Shown here piece by piece: positions 54,236 through 63,186 of a DNA stretch of 64,000 nt. The translations under genes and the position numbers were made by a program. The notes under the pieces are model-generated. The model saw only the letters and a list, made by a program, of their open reading frames with translations, searched no databases and had not been told where the DNA came from. The stretch spans positions 144,539 to 208,538 of IMG/VR virus record IMGVR_UViG_3300050120_000361; one strand, written 5' to 3'. Within the stretch, counting starts at the first letter, position 1, and every line of letters begins with the position of its first letter. This DNA comes from a virus.

Positions 54236-55249
54236 ATGTCAGAACAGGAAGAACCGGTGGTGCTCATAGTGGCGGGCCACTACAGGATGAAGTCGCACGG
54301 CGGCGAGGAGAGCAAGGAGATAGTCAGGGTTCTCGGGCCCTCGCCAAACCGCAAGGGCCATTGGAAGACTATGGAGGGCCGCGACATGTCGGAGTACGAA
54401 CTGATTGAGAACTGGGAGCCTCTCGTGACAGCGGTGAACCAGAACCAGCCAACCACAAACAGGCTGATGATGGGGCTGCTTCCTATAGCGGACGCTGAGA
54501 GACTCGCGCGCGGCGAAGCAGCAAATGTTGAGCCTGAAATAGAGGAAGAGCACGTCCTACCGGTAATAAGGACTCAATCGCAGCCAATTTATCCAGTTCT
54601 TGATGAAAGCAGATTTCTTGACATGGTGAAAGAACCCGATGGAAACAAAAAGCATAAGCTGACTATTGAAGAAAACGCACCGCATGCGCAGCAGCTACCA
54701 CAAACAATCGAGAACTCATTCATAGCCTCAATATTCAAGAAGCTCATTGAGACCACCAGCGATGACATCGAGCCGATAACCGTTACTTTCGAGCTTCCGC
54801 TGCCGTTCGACGTCGAAAGGCTTAAGGAGTCCATGTCCCTATTGGACCTTGACGCCAATGAGGTGGTTAAGCACGTGGTGGACAGGCTTCTCCAGAAGAG
54901 CAGGATTAACAACGCGATAAGCGCGAACCTGCACCAACTCCTGACTGAGCCTAAAAGGGGCAAAAGCGCCAAGCAGTTGCTGAATGAGCTGCGGCAGGAA
55001 AAGCCAAAAGAGCGCGAAATACCTTACGTTCCGATGGAGGACAGGACCCTTTTGGGGCCAATGGGAATTGACGCCAAGGCAGTGCTTGACAGGAATATGG
55101 AGGCTGAAATGCCCAAACCACTGACAGAAGAGCCCATTCAGCAGGCAATAGACGAAACGCTTGAAATTACTGACATAACCGAAATATCAGAGGAGATTTC
55201 CACTCTCGAGCAGAAGACTGCCCAGATACTCAAGAAATACATAGGCTGA
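54236..55249 (+). CDS. unknown protein, start chosen at 54236
   Basis: 337 aa from the ATG at 54236, preceded by the A-rich leader usual here. An in-frame ATG at 54110 would add 42 residues (M-F-K-G-L-R-R-L-G-S-A) and overlap the previous gene by 76 bases, so is less likely. The N-terminal 80 residues are strand-like (V-V-L-I-V-A-G-H-Y-R), the middle is acidic, and the end is helical. No family recognised. Overlaps the next gene by one base (TGATG). Confidence 0.55.
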   Translation: MSEQEEPVVLIVAGHYRMKSHGGEESKEIVRVLGPSPNRKGHWKTMEGRDMSEYELIENWEPLVTAVNQNQPTTNRLMMGLLPIADAERLARGEAANVEPEIEEEHVLPVIRTQSQPIYPVLDESRFLDMVKEPDGNKKHKLTIEENAPHAQQLPQTIENSFIASIFKKLIETTSDDIEPITVTFELPLPFDVERLKESMSLLDLDANEVVKHVVDRLLQKSRINNAISANLHQLLTEPKRGKSAKQLLNELRQEKPKEREIPYVPMEDRTLLGPMGIDAKAVLDRNMEAEMPKPLTEEPIQQAIDETLEITDITEISEEISTLEQKTAQILKKYIG

Positions 55250-55770
55250 TGCTGAGCGACAAGGATTTGGCCGCCGAGAGGAGCGCGGACAGGGGCTTCG
55301 GCTACGTGAACGACACGTACATAAACCTGTACAGGGACGACAATCCGATACTGGAGGAGGGCGACGAGTGCTGGTTCCTGTTCAATTCAGCGGACAACTA
55401 CCACATAATGTGCATAGGGCGCGGAACCGTTGTAAGGGACTGGTTCACTGACGGCCTCAACAAGCTGTACTGCATCAGGCTCGATGAGGTGTGCGAGACC
55501 CCGGCCTTCTGCGCCAGGTACGTGTGGGGCAGGGAGTACTTCATGGTTAACCGCCCAGACGACAAGGAAAAGAAGATACCCAGGCTGTACCACATAACTG
55601 AGAACACTTCAGAGGCGTTCCTCGCCGAGAACTTCTTCAAGGTGGAGTGCTTTTTCGTGCGGAAGACGGTCGAGGCCGTGCTGAAGCTGCGCAGGGAGTA
55701 CACCATAACCGTGTACGAGGACACGCGGCGCATGATGGCTGAAATGGAGGAAATCATAACCAACGAATAG
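55249..55770 (+). CDS. small unknown protein
   Basis: 173 aa, start overlapping the previous stop. Aromatic- and cysteine-bearing (C-W-F-L-F-N-S-A-D-N-Y, M-C-I-G-R-G-T-V-V-R-D-W-F), with an SH3-like strand pattern in the first 100 residues and a helical end. No family recognised. Precedes a large structural-like gene by 11 bases. Confidence 0.55.
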   Translation: MLSDKDLAAERSADRGFGYVNDTYINLYRDDNPILEEGDECWFLFNSADNYHIMCIGRGTVVRDWFTDGLNKLYCIRLDEVCETPAFCARYVWGREYFMVNRPDDKEKKIPRLYHITENTSEAFLAENFFKVECFFVRKTVEAVLKLRREYTITVYEDTRRMMAEMEEIITNE

Positions 55771-55781
55771 AATAGATAGGT

Positions 55782-57371
55782 ATGGCAAAGACAAGAGCGG
55801 ACAACGTCGAACAGGTGCCCTACGTCAAATCGACTGGGAACATAGCGGTGCCGAAGGGCGCGAACAAGGACCTGATAAACAAGGGGGACGTTTACGGGTC
55901 CCTTGCTAACAAGCTGCACCTGATAAAACTGGCCAACAATTACCCGGCCGCAGACACGGACTACAACAAGAACAATGACGAGCGCTTCGTGCCGAAGACG
56001 TTCACCGACCTGTGCCGCTCATCCGATGAGAACAAGGGCGCCGTGCAGTACGAGATTGACGACTTCCTGTACACCAAGAACCTCGGCTTCCCGATAAACA
56101 AGATGGTCACGCTGCGCCGGTTCCCTTACCCGTGCACGGACAACATATACGACAAGTTCAACCAGGCAGAGCCCGATATAGCGAGGATGGTCACGTACTT
56201 CGACCAGGACGTAAACAAGCTTGAGGACCTGCTGGCGTTCTCCTACAGCATGAAGTGGAAGGAGCTGACCGCGGACATGGAGCAGGGGAGCGCCATAGGC
56301 CCGCAGTCCGGGTTCACCGGCTGGATGGCCAAGACCATGGCGATAATAGACCCTTCTCTTTCGTCTCAGACCCTGAAGGGCGAGAACGCCATGAACTACG
56401 ACCCCAAGCACGACCAAAACAAGGTTTTCGGGCCGGTCGACTCTCTGAACATGACGCACATACGCGACGTGGGCCTGGAGTTCAACAAGGAATTCGACGT
56501 CACCTTCGAGTACGAGATGCGCTCAATAGGCGGCAGGACCGGCGAGTTCGCTTTCAAGGACATCATCGCCAACGTGCTCGCGGTCACATACAACAACGCC
56601 AAGTTCTGGCCCGGCTCGCGGTACTGGGTGGGCGAGCGCCCTTCCAAGTTCCTTGAGAAGTTCCGGTTCCTAAGCCCCGAGACGACCGACGACTTCCTGA
56701 CAAAGGGCTACGGGGAGCTGAAGAGCGCCCTCTCCGGCTTCAAGAACGGCGGTACGGCCATTGAGGCTCTAAAGTCCGCCATGCAGTCCGGACTCAACTT
56801 CGCGCTCGGCAAGCTCCTGGACAAGGTTGGGCGTCCATCCATACTGGTAATGAACTCGCTGCTCAGCGGCGAGCCCGTTGGCGGATGGCACCTAATGATA
56901 GGCAATCCGGACAACCCCATAATGTGCATAGGCAACCTCATATGCACCGGGACCGACATCAGCTTCCCGACCGACGCGCTCGGGTACGGCGACTTCCCAA
57001 CCAAGCTGATGGTAAAGGTGAAGCTCAAGCCCGGAATGCCCAAGGACAAGGCCGGCATTGAGACGATGTTCAATATGGGCAAGCAGCGGATATACTACAA
57101 CCCGCTCACGGTCAGCAAGCAGACCAACAGCACCAAAATAGCGACACACTCGCGCAAGTTCATGGGCTTTGACGACGCCTCAATAAAGGAGACCCTAAAG
57201 GAGACCTTCGACTTCGTTGCGCAGGACGTGCAGGTGGTTACGGACACGGTCGTGAACGGCGTGCAGTCACTTAGCGCTGCCGTGAGCATACCGCAACAGG
57301 ACAACAACACGGCGAACTACGACACCGCCGCCTCCAATGCGGTTCCACTCGGCTTCGGAAATGTGGCGTAA
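55782..57371 (+). CDS. probable virion structural protein
   Basis: 529 aa, no family recognised. The N-terminal 150 residues are polar and probably partly disordered; the middle (about 200-300) has strand-rich stretches (F-D-V-T-F-E-Y-E-M-R) ; near 360-440 there is G-W-H-L-M-I-G-N-P-D-N-P-I-M-C-I-G-N-L-I, a block that I associate with large phage structural proteins but cannot name. The rest is strand-rich with a disordered, glutamine-rich tail. It is the last gene before the sigma factor leader. Confidence 0.6.
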   Translation: MAKTRADNVEQVPYVKSTGNIAVPKGANKDLINKGDVYGSLANKLHLIKLANNYPAADTDYNKNNDERFVPKTFTDLCRSSDENKGAVQYEIDDFLYTKNLGFPINKMVTLRRFPYPCTDNIYDKFNQAEPDIARMVTYFDQDVNKLEDLLAFSYSMKWKELTADMEQGSAIGPQSGFTGWMAKTMAIIDPSLSSQTLKGENAMNYDPKHDQNKVFGPVDSLNMTHIRDVGLEFNKEFDVTFEYEMRSIGGRTGEFAFKDIIANVLAVTYNNAKFWPGSRYWVGERPSKFLEKFRFLSPETTDDFLTKGYGELKSALSGFKNGGTAIEALKSAMQSGLNFALGKLLDKVGRPSILVMNSLLSGEPVGGWHLMIGNPDNPIMCIGNLICTGTDISFPTDALGYGDFPTKLMVKVKLKPGMPKDKAGIETMFNMGKQRIYYNPLTVSKQTNSTKIATHSRKFMGFDDASIKETLKETFDFVAQDVQVVTDTVVNGVQSLSAAVSIPQQDNNTANYDTAASNAVPLGFGNVA

Positions 57372-57398
57372 TAGATACAGGACAGTACAGTAAAGGCA

Positions 57399-57536
57399 TT
57401 CATTTCAGGATTGGCAAGAAGCAATCCTATTGCAACATTTTCAAATAAATTGCATATTAAGCGGATTTTTGCCTATATTACAGTATAATAAATAAATGCT
57501 AACTAACACTTAAAAACAAACCAATCCTGAAATGAA
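57399..57536 (+). promoter_or_regulatory. 16-bp inverted repeat over the sigma factor start codon
   Basis: Positions 57399-57414 (TTCATTTCAGGATTGG) are the exact reverse complement of 57521-57536, which contains the start codon of the sigma factor gene (ATG at 57532). The 106-base spacer is AT-rich. The left arm can also form a local hairpin (GGATTG with CAATCC at 57408-57413 and 57423-57428). It may be an RNA switch that hides the start codon or a pair of operator sites for a repressor. A TATAAT at 57484 may be a promoter element. Confidence 0.55.
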
Positions 57537-59523
57537 CAACGTACCAACCCTGGAAGAGGAGCTCGCCCGGTCCGAAGCAAAAGAGGCCGCGGTGGCCCTG
57601 AGAAACAAGAAGAAAGACGAAGACGCCAAGGAAGCAGCTCGAGGCAAGCTGGACCCTGACCGAACGTCCGCAGACAGGCTCATGAGCGACGCCAACTCCA
57701 AGCTCAACTACTACATGAAGAAGGCGCCACAGTTCCAGATACTGCAAAGCCAGATAGAGACCATTAAGGCCGAGCGCGAACAGTACAAAAAGAGCGGCAA
57801 CAAGGAGGGGTTGGACAAATGCGAAACACTGCTTCTGGAACTATCGGAAAAGAGAACGCGCATACGCAGCATCTTCAAGACGGGCAACGACAGCGGCAAC
57901 GAGAAGAAGCGCGAGGAGCTCTATGAGAAGTTCAAGAACTCCGAAGAGCTTCAGGGACTGCTAAAGGAGCAGAAGGACCTCGTGGAGGAAATCAAGTCGA
58001 AGACACCCAACATCCTCGCGGCGCGCGTGACGCAGTTCCGCAAGGACATCGAGCTCCACAACGGAGTGGCCGGCACGGCAATAGAGGACCTTGACACGAT
58101 ACTGGACAGCAACAAGAAGCTCGTCATAGCCTCTGAGCTTGAGCAGGACTACTACGACTACTGCGGAAAGATAGGCGAGATAATCGACTGCCACGCCGGT
58201 GAGGTCATGGAGATGAACGCGAACAAGATACTTCAGGAGCTCAAGCGCGTTCTCGAGGACACCCAGCACCTCAAGGACAAGCTTTCGGAGAACAAGATGA
58301 AGGTGGCGTCCGTCCGCGAGAACATCGCTCAGGGAACGAACTTAACAGACCTGGTATTCGAGATATTCGATTTCGCCTCCCCAGACGAGGAGGGCGACGC
58401 TCCCCGCGAGATAATAGCATCAGCCAACATCCCGTTGGTAAAGTCAATCTGCTACAACCTGTGCAGCAAGCTCGGACAGCAGTCAAAGATGCCCGACGCG
58501 ATAAGCTACGGCCTGCTGGGGCTCACCGTGGCAATCAACAAATGGTATTCTATCCAGAAGATGTCTGACAGCGCCCTGTCATTCAAGGGGTTCGCGAACT
58601 CCTACATAGCGGGAGCGGTGCAGAGGGGCCTCCTTGAGCTTAAGGGGTCCGGCACCATTTCGGGGTCCAGCCTCGCGACAATGGACACCATGAACAAGAA
58701 GAAAATCGAGAACTTCGTCAAATACAACCCCGAGTTCGAGGACATGGACAAGAAGATACTGTCCGACATGCTCGCGGGCTACGACGACACCGTGCAGCCA
58801 TTGAACATGGTTTCAGAGTCCGACTACACCGCCACAGTTGGAGGCGAGGACGGCGACGGCGCGGACATCTGGGCTTCCGCGATAAAGGACAGCATGAAGG
58901 TAGACGACCACGTGGAGGCCAAGATCGAGTACGAGCGCCTTCTGTCTTCCATAAGCGAACTGCTCAACATGTTCGCCACCAAGAAGGATGCCAAGACCGG
59001 CATAAAATCGATAACCCAAAAGAAGCTTTTCGACAAGTACGACCGCAAACTGTTCATGATGTACTTCGGACTGGAGTACAAGCGCCAGAAGGTAGGCGTC
59101 ACCCCGGGCTCGGAAGCAAACAACGCGTACACCCAGGCCGAAATGGGCGAGGAGCTCGCGGCGATGTACGCCGCGGACGGCATACAGAAGACGTTCTCAC
59201 AGGCGTCCCTTTCAGGCAAGGACGGACGCATAGCGGTACTGCTGAACAAGATAAAGTGGGCCGTTCTCGAAAACCCAAAAATGAAGGCAGGCTTCGAGTT
59301 CCTTTACCACTACTGGAAGGACAACGGCGCCAAACTGAACGAATTCAGCAACAGCCGCGAGGAGATAGGGATGAAGCTGGACCGCGACGAGCTGCGCCAG
59401 ATATACCATGACAACGGCTCAGAGCTGAACAGGCAGCTCAGTGACGGCAAGCGACTGAGCGACGTGTTCGAGATTTCAAAGGACAACCCGCTGGACAAGG
59501 ACATCGCCGGACTGTTCAGGTAG
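57532..59523 (+). CDS. sigma-70-like transcription factor
   Basis: 663 aa. Residues about 294-365 resemble sigma region 2: N-I-P-L-V-K-S-I-C-Y-N-L, A-I-S-Y-G-L-L-G-L-T-V-A-I-N-K-W, then F-K-G-F-A-N-S-Y-I-A-G-A-V-Q-R-G-L. About 495-590 resemble region 4 (D-R-K-L-F-M-M-Y-F-G-L, Y-T-Q-A-E-M-G-E-E-L, then I-K-W-A-V-L-E-N-P). The first 290 residues are long charged helices, probably a coiled-coil extension. It should bind the host RNA polymerase core and direct it to phage promoters. With the gp55-like protein at 36101 the phage has two sigma-like factors. The leader carries a long inverted repeat covering the start. Confidence 0.75.
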   Translation: MNNVPTLEEELARSEAKEAAVALRNKKKDEDAKEAARGKLDPDRTSADRLMSDANSKLNYYMKKAPQFQILQSQIETIKAEREQYKKSGNKEGLDKCETLLLELSEKRTRIRSIFKTGNDSGNEKKREELYEKFKNSEELQGLLKEQKDLVEEIKSKTPNILAARVTQFRKDIELHNGVAGTAIEDLDTILDSNKKLVIASELEQDYYDYCGKIGEIIDCHAGEVMEMNANKILQELKRVLEDTQHLKDKLSENKMKVASVRENIAQGTNLTDLVFEIFDFASPDEEGDAPREIIASANIPLVKSICYNLCSKLGQQSKMPDAISYGLLGLTVAINKWYSIQKMSDSALSFKGFANSYIAGAVQRGLLELKGSGTISGSSLATMDTMNKKKIENFVKYNPEFEDMDKKILSDMLAGYDDTVQPLNMVSESDYTATVGGEDGDGADIWASAIKDSMKVDDHVEAKIEYERLLSSISELLNMFATKKDAKTGIKSITQKKLFDKYDRKLFMMYFGLEYKRQKVGVTPGSEANNAYTQAEMGEELAAMYAADGIQKTFSQASLSGKDGRIAVLLNKIKWAVLENPKMKAGFEFLYHYWKDNGAKLNEFSNSREEIGMKLDRDELRQIYHDNGSELNRQLSDGKRLSDVFEISKDNPLDKDIAGLFR

Positions 59524-59544
59524 GAAAAAACGCACAATACAGGA

Positions 59545-59580
59545 CAGGGGTCGTTGGGTATATAAGCCTAACGGCCCCTG
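59545..59580 (+). terminator. stem-loop after sigma factor gene
   Basis: CAGGGG pairs with CCCCTG and CGTT with AACG, with one mismatch in between, around a GGG/CC inner part. No T run follows, so it may be a weak terminator or a regulatory stem. Confidence 0.55.
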
Positions 59581-59602
59581 ACCAATTTAACACGAACAAG
59601 AC

Positions 59603-60244
59603 ATGAATATAAGGAAATACGAAGAGCACCAGGACACGCAACTCTTTGAGAGCGAGGACTTCTCGCACCTGACCGAAAAGGATTTGAAGGACTTCCTTAA
59701 GAACTTCCCGGACAATGCGACATCATGGAAGGACGCTACCGGCGAGCCTGGCGAGATGCGCAAGTGGCTCTGCGAGACATTGGAGCTGGATTACAAGCCG
59801 ACACCCAACAGCAGCCCGTCCGTCCTGAACAAGGCCAATAAGAAGGGCATCATGGACATGTTCCCCAAGCTGGACGCTCAGCAGAAGAAGAACTTTTTCG
59901 AGCAGTACGGCCACTGGATGGAGGCTCCTCTCTTCGAGAGCGACGCGTCAATGGACAACCACGAAGAGGCCGCCATAGAGGACGTGCTTGACACCAAGGG
60001 CAAGCAGTTCGACTTCGAGAACGGCGCCGCCATGGCCAACCTGCTCTCAAGCGTGGACACGCAGTTCGGCCTGTTGTGGCATGACGCAAAGACACAGGAC
60101 TGGCCCGGATTTGTTGCGTCAGTGCGCGAGTTCCTCAGGACCGCGGAGATAGACATGACAGGGGCCGACGAGGCCGCCCTCGAGCTGCACTACAACAAGT
60201 ACAACTGGCGCGCGAAGCTTGCCAAACAGAAGCTGAAAAACTAA
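59603..60244 (+). CDS. unknown helical protein
   Basis: 213 aa, acidic and helical. It has Q-L-F-E-S near the N-terminus (14-16) and L-F-E-S at about 114-116, which fit prohead-protease cuts but may be chance. The C-terminal 60 residues (W-H-D-A-K-T-Q-D-W-P, then Y-N-W-R-A-K-L-A-K) look like a small helical domain. No family recognised. Adjacent to the next gene with 1 base between. Confidence 0.55.
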   Translation: MNIRKYEEHQDTQLFESEDFSHLTEKDLKDFLKNFPDNATSWKDATGEPGEMRKWLCETLELDYKPTPNSSPSVLNKANKKGIMDMFPKLDAQQKKNFFEQYGHWMEAPLFESDASMDNHEEAAIEDVLDTKGKQFDFENGAAMANLLSSVDTQFGLLWHDAKTQDWPGFVASVREFLRTAEIDMTGADEAALELHYNKYNWRAKLAKQKLKN

Positions 60245-60245
60245 C

Positions 60246-60764
60246 ATGAGCAACGTAACAGTACCGCCAAAGACCCCCGAGGAAATCGAGGAGTTCCTCG
60301 AGCTTCCGGACATCACGGTAAACCCCTCGAAGAGCGCGCAGGCGTTCAAGACCAACCTGCTGCTGTTCGACGGCAATTTCACCGGCATAGTGGTGTTCCT
60401 GAACAACCTCACGTCATTCGTGAAGTACTTCTACACCCTGATAGACCTGTCCGCAATAGTGCAGCAGGTGATAGACGCGCTTGGCTCGAGCAAGGACACC
60501 ATACCGATACTGACCACTTCCAACATAGGGACCTTCACGCTGACCAACATCGGACAGAACATCTACAAGCTGATGCGCACGGACGCATACACGCTCGTGC
60601 TGACCAGGACAAACCAGCCGACATGGGACACCTCGAAGCTGATGTGCCAGGTCAAGCAGATTGACGGCACCTTCGTGTACCCGGTGATAAGGACGGCAAA
60701 CAACAACGTGACGATAAGCTTCGCGGACGCGATAGCCACAAACTACAACATATACCTACTGTAA
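60246..60764 (+). CDS. small strand-rich unknown protein
   Basis: 172 aa. Residues 35-75 are hydrophobic (G-I-V-V-F-L-N-N-L-T-S-F-V-K-Y-F-Y); the second half is strand-rich with T-F-T-L-T-N-I-G and N-V-T-I-S-F, similar to surface structural proteins. No family recognised. A virion protein is plausible. Confidence 0.5.
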   Translation: MSNVTVPPKTPEEIEEFLELPDITVNPSKSAQAFKTNLLLFDGNFTGIVVFLNNLTSFVKYFYTLIDLSAIVQQVIDALGSSKDTIPILTTSNIGTFTLTNIGQNIYKLMRTDAYTLVLTRTNQPTWDTSKLMCQVKQIDGTFVYPVIRTANNNVTISFADAIATNYNIYLL

Positions 60765-60775
60765 AAACAGAAATA

Positions 60776-61744
60776 ATGGAAAGTAACCAAGACCCAACAG
60801 TAATTAAACTTCTTCGGCGCTTAAGGTCGAATATACTCGTTGGAACCGAAAAGCACGGAACCGCCGCGAGAATATTCTTTGACGGGTGGGACCAGAAGGC
60901 AGCGTTTTCGCTGGCTGCCGACAGAAAGGATTACCTGACTTGCCTTTCTCTGCTTCTGATGCAGTTCGCAAGCAATCCAGGAATGGACATAACCAGCCTG
61001 TTCAACACTGATATTCAGGAACTTGCTGAGGCGTGCGGACACGTTGGTGTTCTGTACGATGTTACCGGCAAAAGGATGATAGCGCGCGTAATGTACGAAC
61101 CAGACTGCTTTGAACCGGGCAATCAGCCAAGCGGTCAGTGCGATAAGTTCGATTTGACCGGGTCAGTAACCACAAGCTGGTTCGGCGGGGCGGTGAACCC
61201 GAACGCAGAGGAACTGGAATACGAAGTGGGACAGAAATTCCACAACAATAGCAACGACAAAGAACTCGAAATACTTGAAATCAACGGTATTGACGACTAC
61301 GGTATAGGAACTGTTGGTGAGCCGAAGAACATCAAGACTTTTGGTTGGATGTCGGAAGAGGAGCTTCAACAGTGGGTGCGCCGCGGGGTGTACTCTCCAA
61401 TAACGGATGATGAGACTGAAGATGAAGGTCTGGACGGTTCCATTGAAGACAGGGGACCCGAGGCCAACGCAACACCTGCGGACTACGTATTCCTGTGCAA
61501 CGGATGGAACGTCAATGTGACGAAATCAACGCTTTTAAGGAACACCAAAAAGAAAATGTATTGGGACTTTACAGCATACGACGGACCGAACAGGACCATT
61601 GAAGGTACCGTAATAACCGAAGAGAATGTGCACAGTGGGGATTGGGAAATCGAGGATATTGACTTCAACTACGAGGATGAGCAACTGATATTGAACGCTG
61701 ATGGCGATATGTGGGAAACATTCGCCACTGGAATGGAACTGTAA
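60776..61744 (+). CDS. unknown protein, last plus-strand gene
   Basis: 322 aa. Helical first 100 residues, then strand- and acid-rich segments with several E-D-E and D-D runs (about 215-240) and two W-rich turns. No recognised domain. It precedes the bidirectional terminator; the minus-strand genes begin after it. Confidence 0.55.
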   Translation: MESNQDPTVIKLLRRLRSNILVGTEKHGTAARIFFDGWDQKAAFSLAADRKDYLTCLSLLLMQFASNPGMDITSLFNTDIQELAEACGHVGVLYDVTGKRMIARVMYEPDCFEPGNQPSGQCDKFDLTGSVTTSWFGGAVNPNAEELEYEVGQKFHNNSNDKELEILEINGIDDYGIGTVGEPKNIKTFGWMSEEELQQWVRRGVYSPITDDETEDEGLDGSIEDRGPEANATPADYVFLCNGWNVNVTKSTLLRNTKKKMYWDFTAYDGPNRTIEGTVITEENVHSGDWEIEDIDFNYEDEQLILNADGDMWETFATGMEL

Positions 61745-61772
61745 AGATATTGATAAATGATGGTAATGATTA

Positions 61773-61802
61773 AAGGCCTGAAGCGAATTCGCTTCAGGCC
61801 TT
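61773..61802. terminator. perfect bidirectional terminator
   Basis: A 30-base perfect palindrome centred on GAATTC; the arm is AAGGCCTGAAGCGAA. It lies between convergent gene blocks and ends with TTAC on the plus side and TTAA on the minus side. It should stop transcription from both sides. Confidence 0.8.
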
Positions 61803-61813
61803 ACTTGTTTTAC

Positions 61814-62083
61814 TTATCTGTCAACAAATGACCTGTTGACCCTTTCGAGCTGGAGTATTCTGAAGAGAATGTGGAAATCCCAAGTGGTCTTGTTTGCCCA
61901 GTCGTTCCTGTTGCTTAGCCCCAAAAGCGCCCTTGACTTGCCGTAGGATATGCTTGTTGTCCTGCTTATTCTCAGCGTTTCAATCTTAAGCAACCATATG
62001 CCTTCCGCTCTGAATGAAACGGAAAGCAGTGAAATCTTTGACAGGACGAGTCTGTACTGATGCTTCGGGTACCTACTGCTCAT
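61814..62083 (-). CDS. small basic unknown protein
   Basis: 89 aa, basic and serine-rich, with alternating hydrophobic residues (V-L-S-K-I-S-L-L-S-V-S-F). Last gene of the minus-strand run. It overlaps the preceding minus-strand gene by 11 bases, as in compact early operons. No family found. Confidence 0.5.
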   Translation of the reverse strand: MSSRYPKHQYRLVLSKISLLSVSFRAEGIWLLKIETLRISRTTSISYGKSRALLGLSNRNDWANKTTWDFHILFRILQLERVNRSFVDR

Positions 62084-62369
62084 GGAGGTAAAGGTTGATT
62101 ATCCTGACAATCATTATCACATCAGCAACATAAGCCTTGTCTTCGAATATCTGAAACATTTCGTTGCACATGTTTTCAAGCTCATCTTCGGTCCAAGTGC
62201 CCGCTGGACGCATTTCCTGGGTTTCCGTCCTGTGCTTCATGTGCCTCATGCCCTCGTAAACAGAGGCTACGGCTACAGCCAAATCAGCAGAGTCATTAAG
62301 CTCTTTAGATAAGTGGTCGCCAAGCAGACGTAGCTCCCGTTTCGGTGTGCCGTCGGCCATACTACTCAT
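62073..62369 (-). CDS. small helical unknown protein
   Basis: 98 aa, almost entirely helical and acidic (L-S-K-E-L-N-D-S-A-D-L-A-V-A-V-A-S-V-Y-E), with a methionine-rich middle. Start overlaps the end of the upstream minus-strand gene. Unknown; typical of small early phage proteins. Confidence 0.5.
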   Translation of the reverse strand: MSSMADGTPKRELRLLGDHLSKELNDSADLAVAVASVYEGMRHMKHRTETQEMRPAGTWTEDELENMCNEMFQIFEDKAYVADVIMIVRIINLYLHEQ

Positions 62370-62706
62370 CGCTACCGCCCTCCCCGTCTCTGCCGCTCGC
62401 GTCGCCCAATTGCATAAGCGCCTGGTGCAGCTTCGAGTTATGTATGGCGAATGAGTATATGTCCACGCCTATCACCTCCGACCCGTACTGCGAGAAGAAG
62501 GCGAAGGACTGCTTCATCAGAGTGTTGTATTGACCGCAGTCCTCATCGCTGAACGACTGCTCGCCTGTTTCGTTGTTTACGTAGTTCTCGAACCTCTCGT
62601 CGGGGTGCCAAGACACCATAGCGGTTTCCTCGAGCCACACGAAGAACTCCCGAATGTCCTCGAGGGTCATAATCTGTGTTTTGGCGAATTTCTGTTGTAT
62701 GTTCAT
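62362..62706 (-). CDS. small unknown protein
   Basis: 114 aa, starts M-N-I-Q-Q-K-F-A-K-T. Acidic with several aromatic residues (F-F-V-W-L-E-E-T, A-F-F-S-Q-Y-G) and a polar glycine-rich end. No family. Overlaps the next minus-strand gene. Confidence 0.5.
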   Translation of the reverse strand: MNIQQKFAKTQIMTLEDIREFFVWLEETAMVSWHPDERFENYVNNETGEQSFSDEDCGQYNTLMKQSFAFFSQYGSEVIGVDIYSFAIHNSKLHQALMQLGDASGRDGEGGSDE

Positions 62707-62724
62707 GTCTTTAGATTTGTTTAA

Positions 62725-63060
62725 CTATTGGTTGACGCACTCCCACTGCTTCATTATGCCATGGCAGTCGTAGTGGAGTATGGCGTTAATGGAAATAGGC
62801 TCGCGCCTGTCCTCAGTTCCGTTTCCGCTGTAGAAGACCACTGACATGCCACCGCCGAACCTACCGCGAACCCTGAACGGTTCCTCGTATTTGGCCCATT
62901 CCCTGTCAAGCAGTTCCATGAGGCGCATGGTCTCCGCGAACGTCAGCCATGGAACCACCGCCTCCTCTGACGGGTCGTGGTAGCCCCTGAACTGCGAAGC
63001 CTCCATGTCATCCCAATAGAATTGGTTTGGGCGCAGTTTTTTCAATTTTTCATTGTCCAT
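62725..63060 (-). CDS. small unknown protein
   Basis: 111 aa, aromatic rich (Q-F-Y-W-D-D-M-E-A, R-G-Y-H-D), with a glycine-rich G-R-F-G-G-G-M-S-V-V-F-Y strand hairpin and a histidine-cysteine pair (Y-D-C-H-G). The rest suggests an alpha-beta fold. Likely a small early protein. Confidence 0.5.
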   Translation of the reverse strand: MDNEKLKKLRPNQFYWDDMEASQFRGYHDPSEEAVVPWLTFAETMRLMELLDREWAKYEEPFRVRGRFGGGMSVVFYSGNGTEDRREPISINAILHYDCHGIMKQWECVNQ

Positions 63061-63095
63061 TTGCTGATTGATTAATTCGTTTGTTTCTCAACTCG

Positions 63096-63125
63096 AAAAG
63101 GGCCGAACGCTTTCGCGAAGGCCCT
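63096..63125 (-). terminator. rho-independent terminator on the minus strand
   Basis: AGGGCC and GGCCCT (63099-63104 and 63120-63125) pair around a 15-base loop. On the minus strand the stem is followed by TTTT (63096-63099 in plus view AAAA). It ends the three small genes from 63187 to 64000, so those at 61814-63060 form a separate unit. Confidence 0.7.
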
Positions 63126-63186
63126 AATCTTCAGAAACAAACCGCAATCATGAAATCGCGTGTCTTAATAAAATGAACTGTTATGG

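Noticed and set aside
57484-57489. TATAAT as a host sigma-70 promoter -10 box
   Set aside because: No matching -35 at 16-18 bases, and a Bacteroidota-type host would not use that consensus; kept only as a note in the leader entry.
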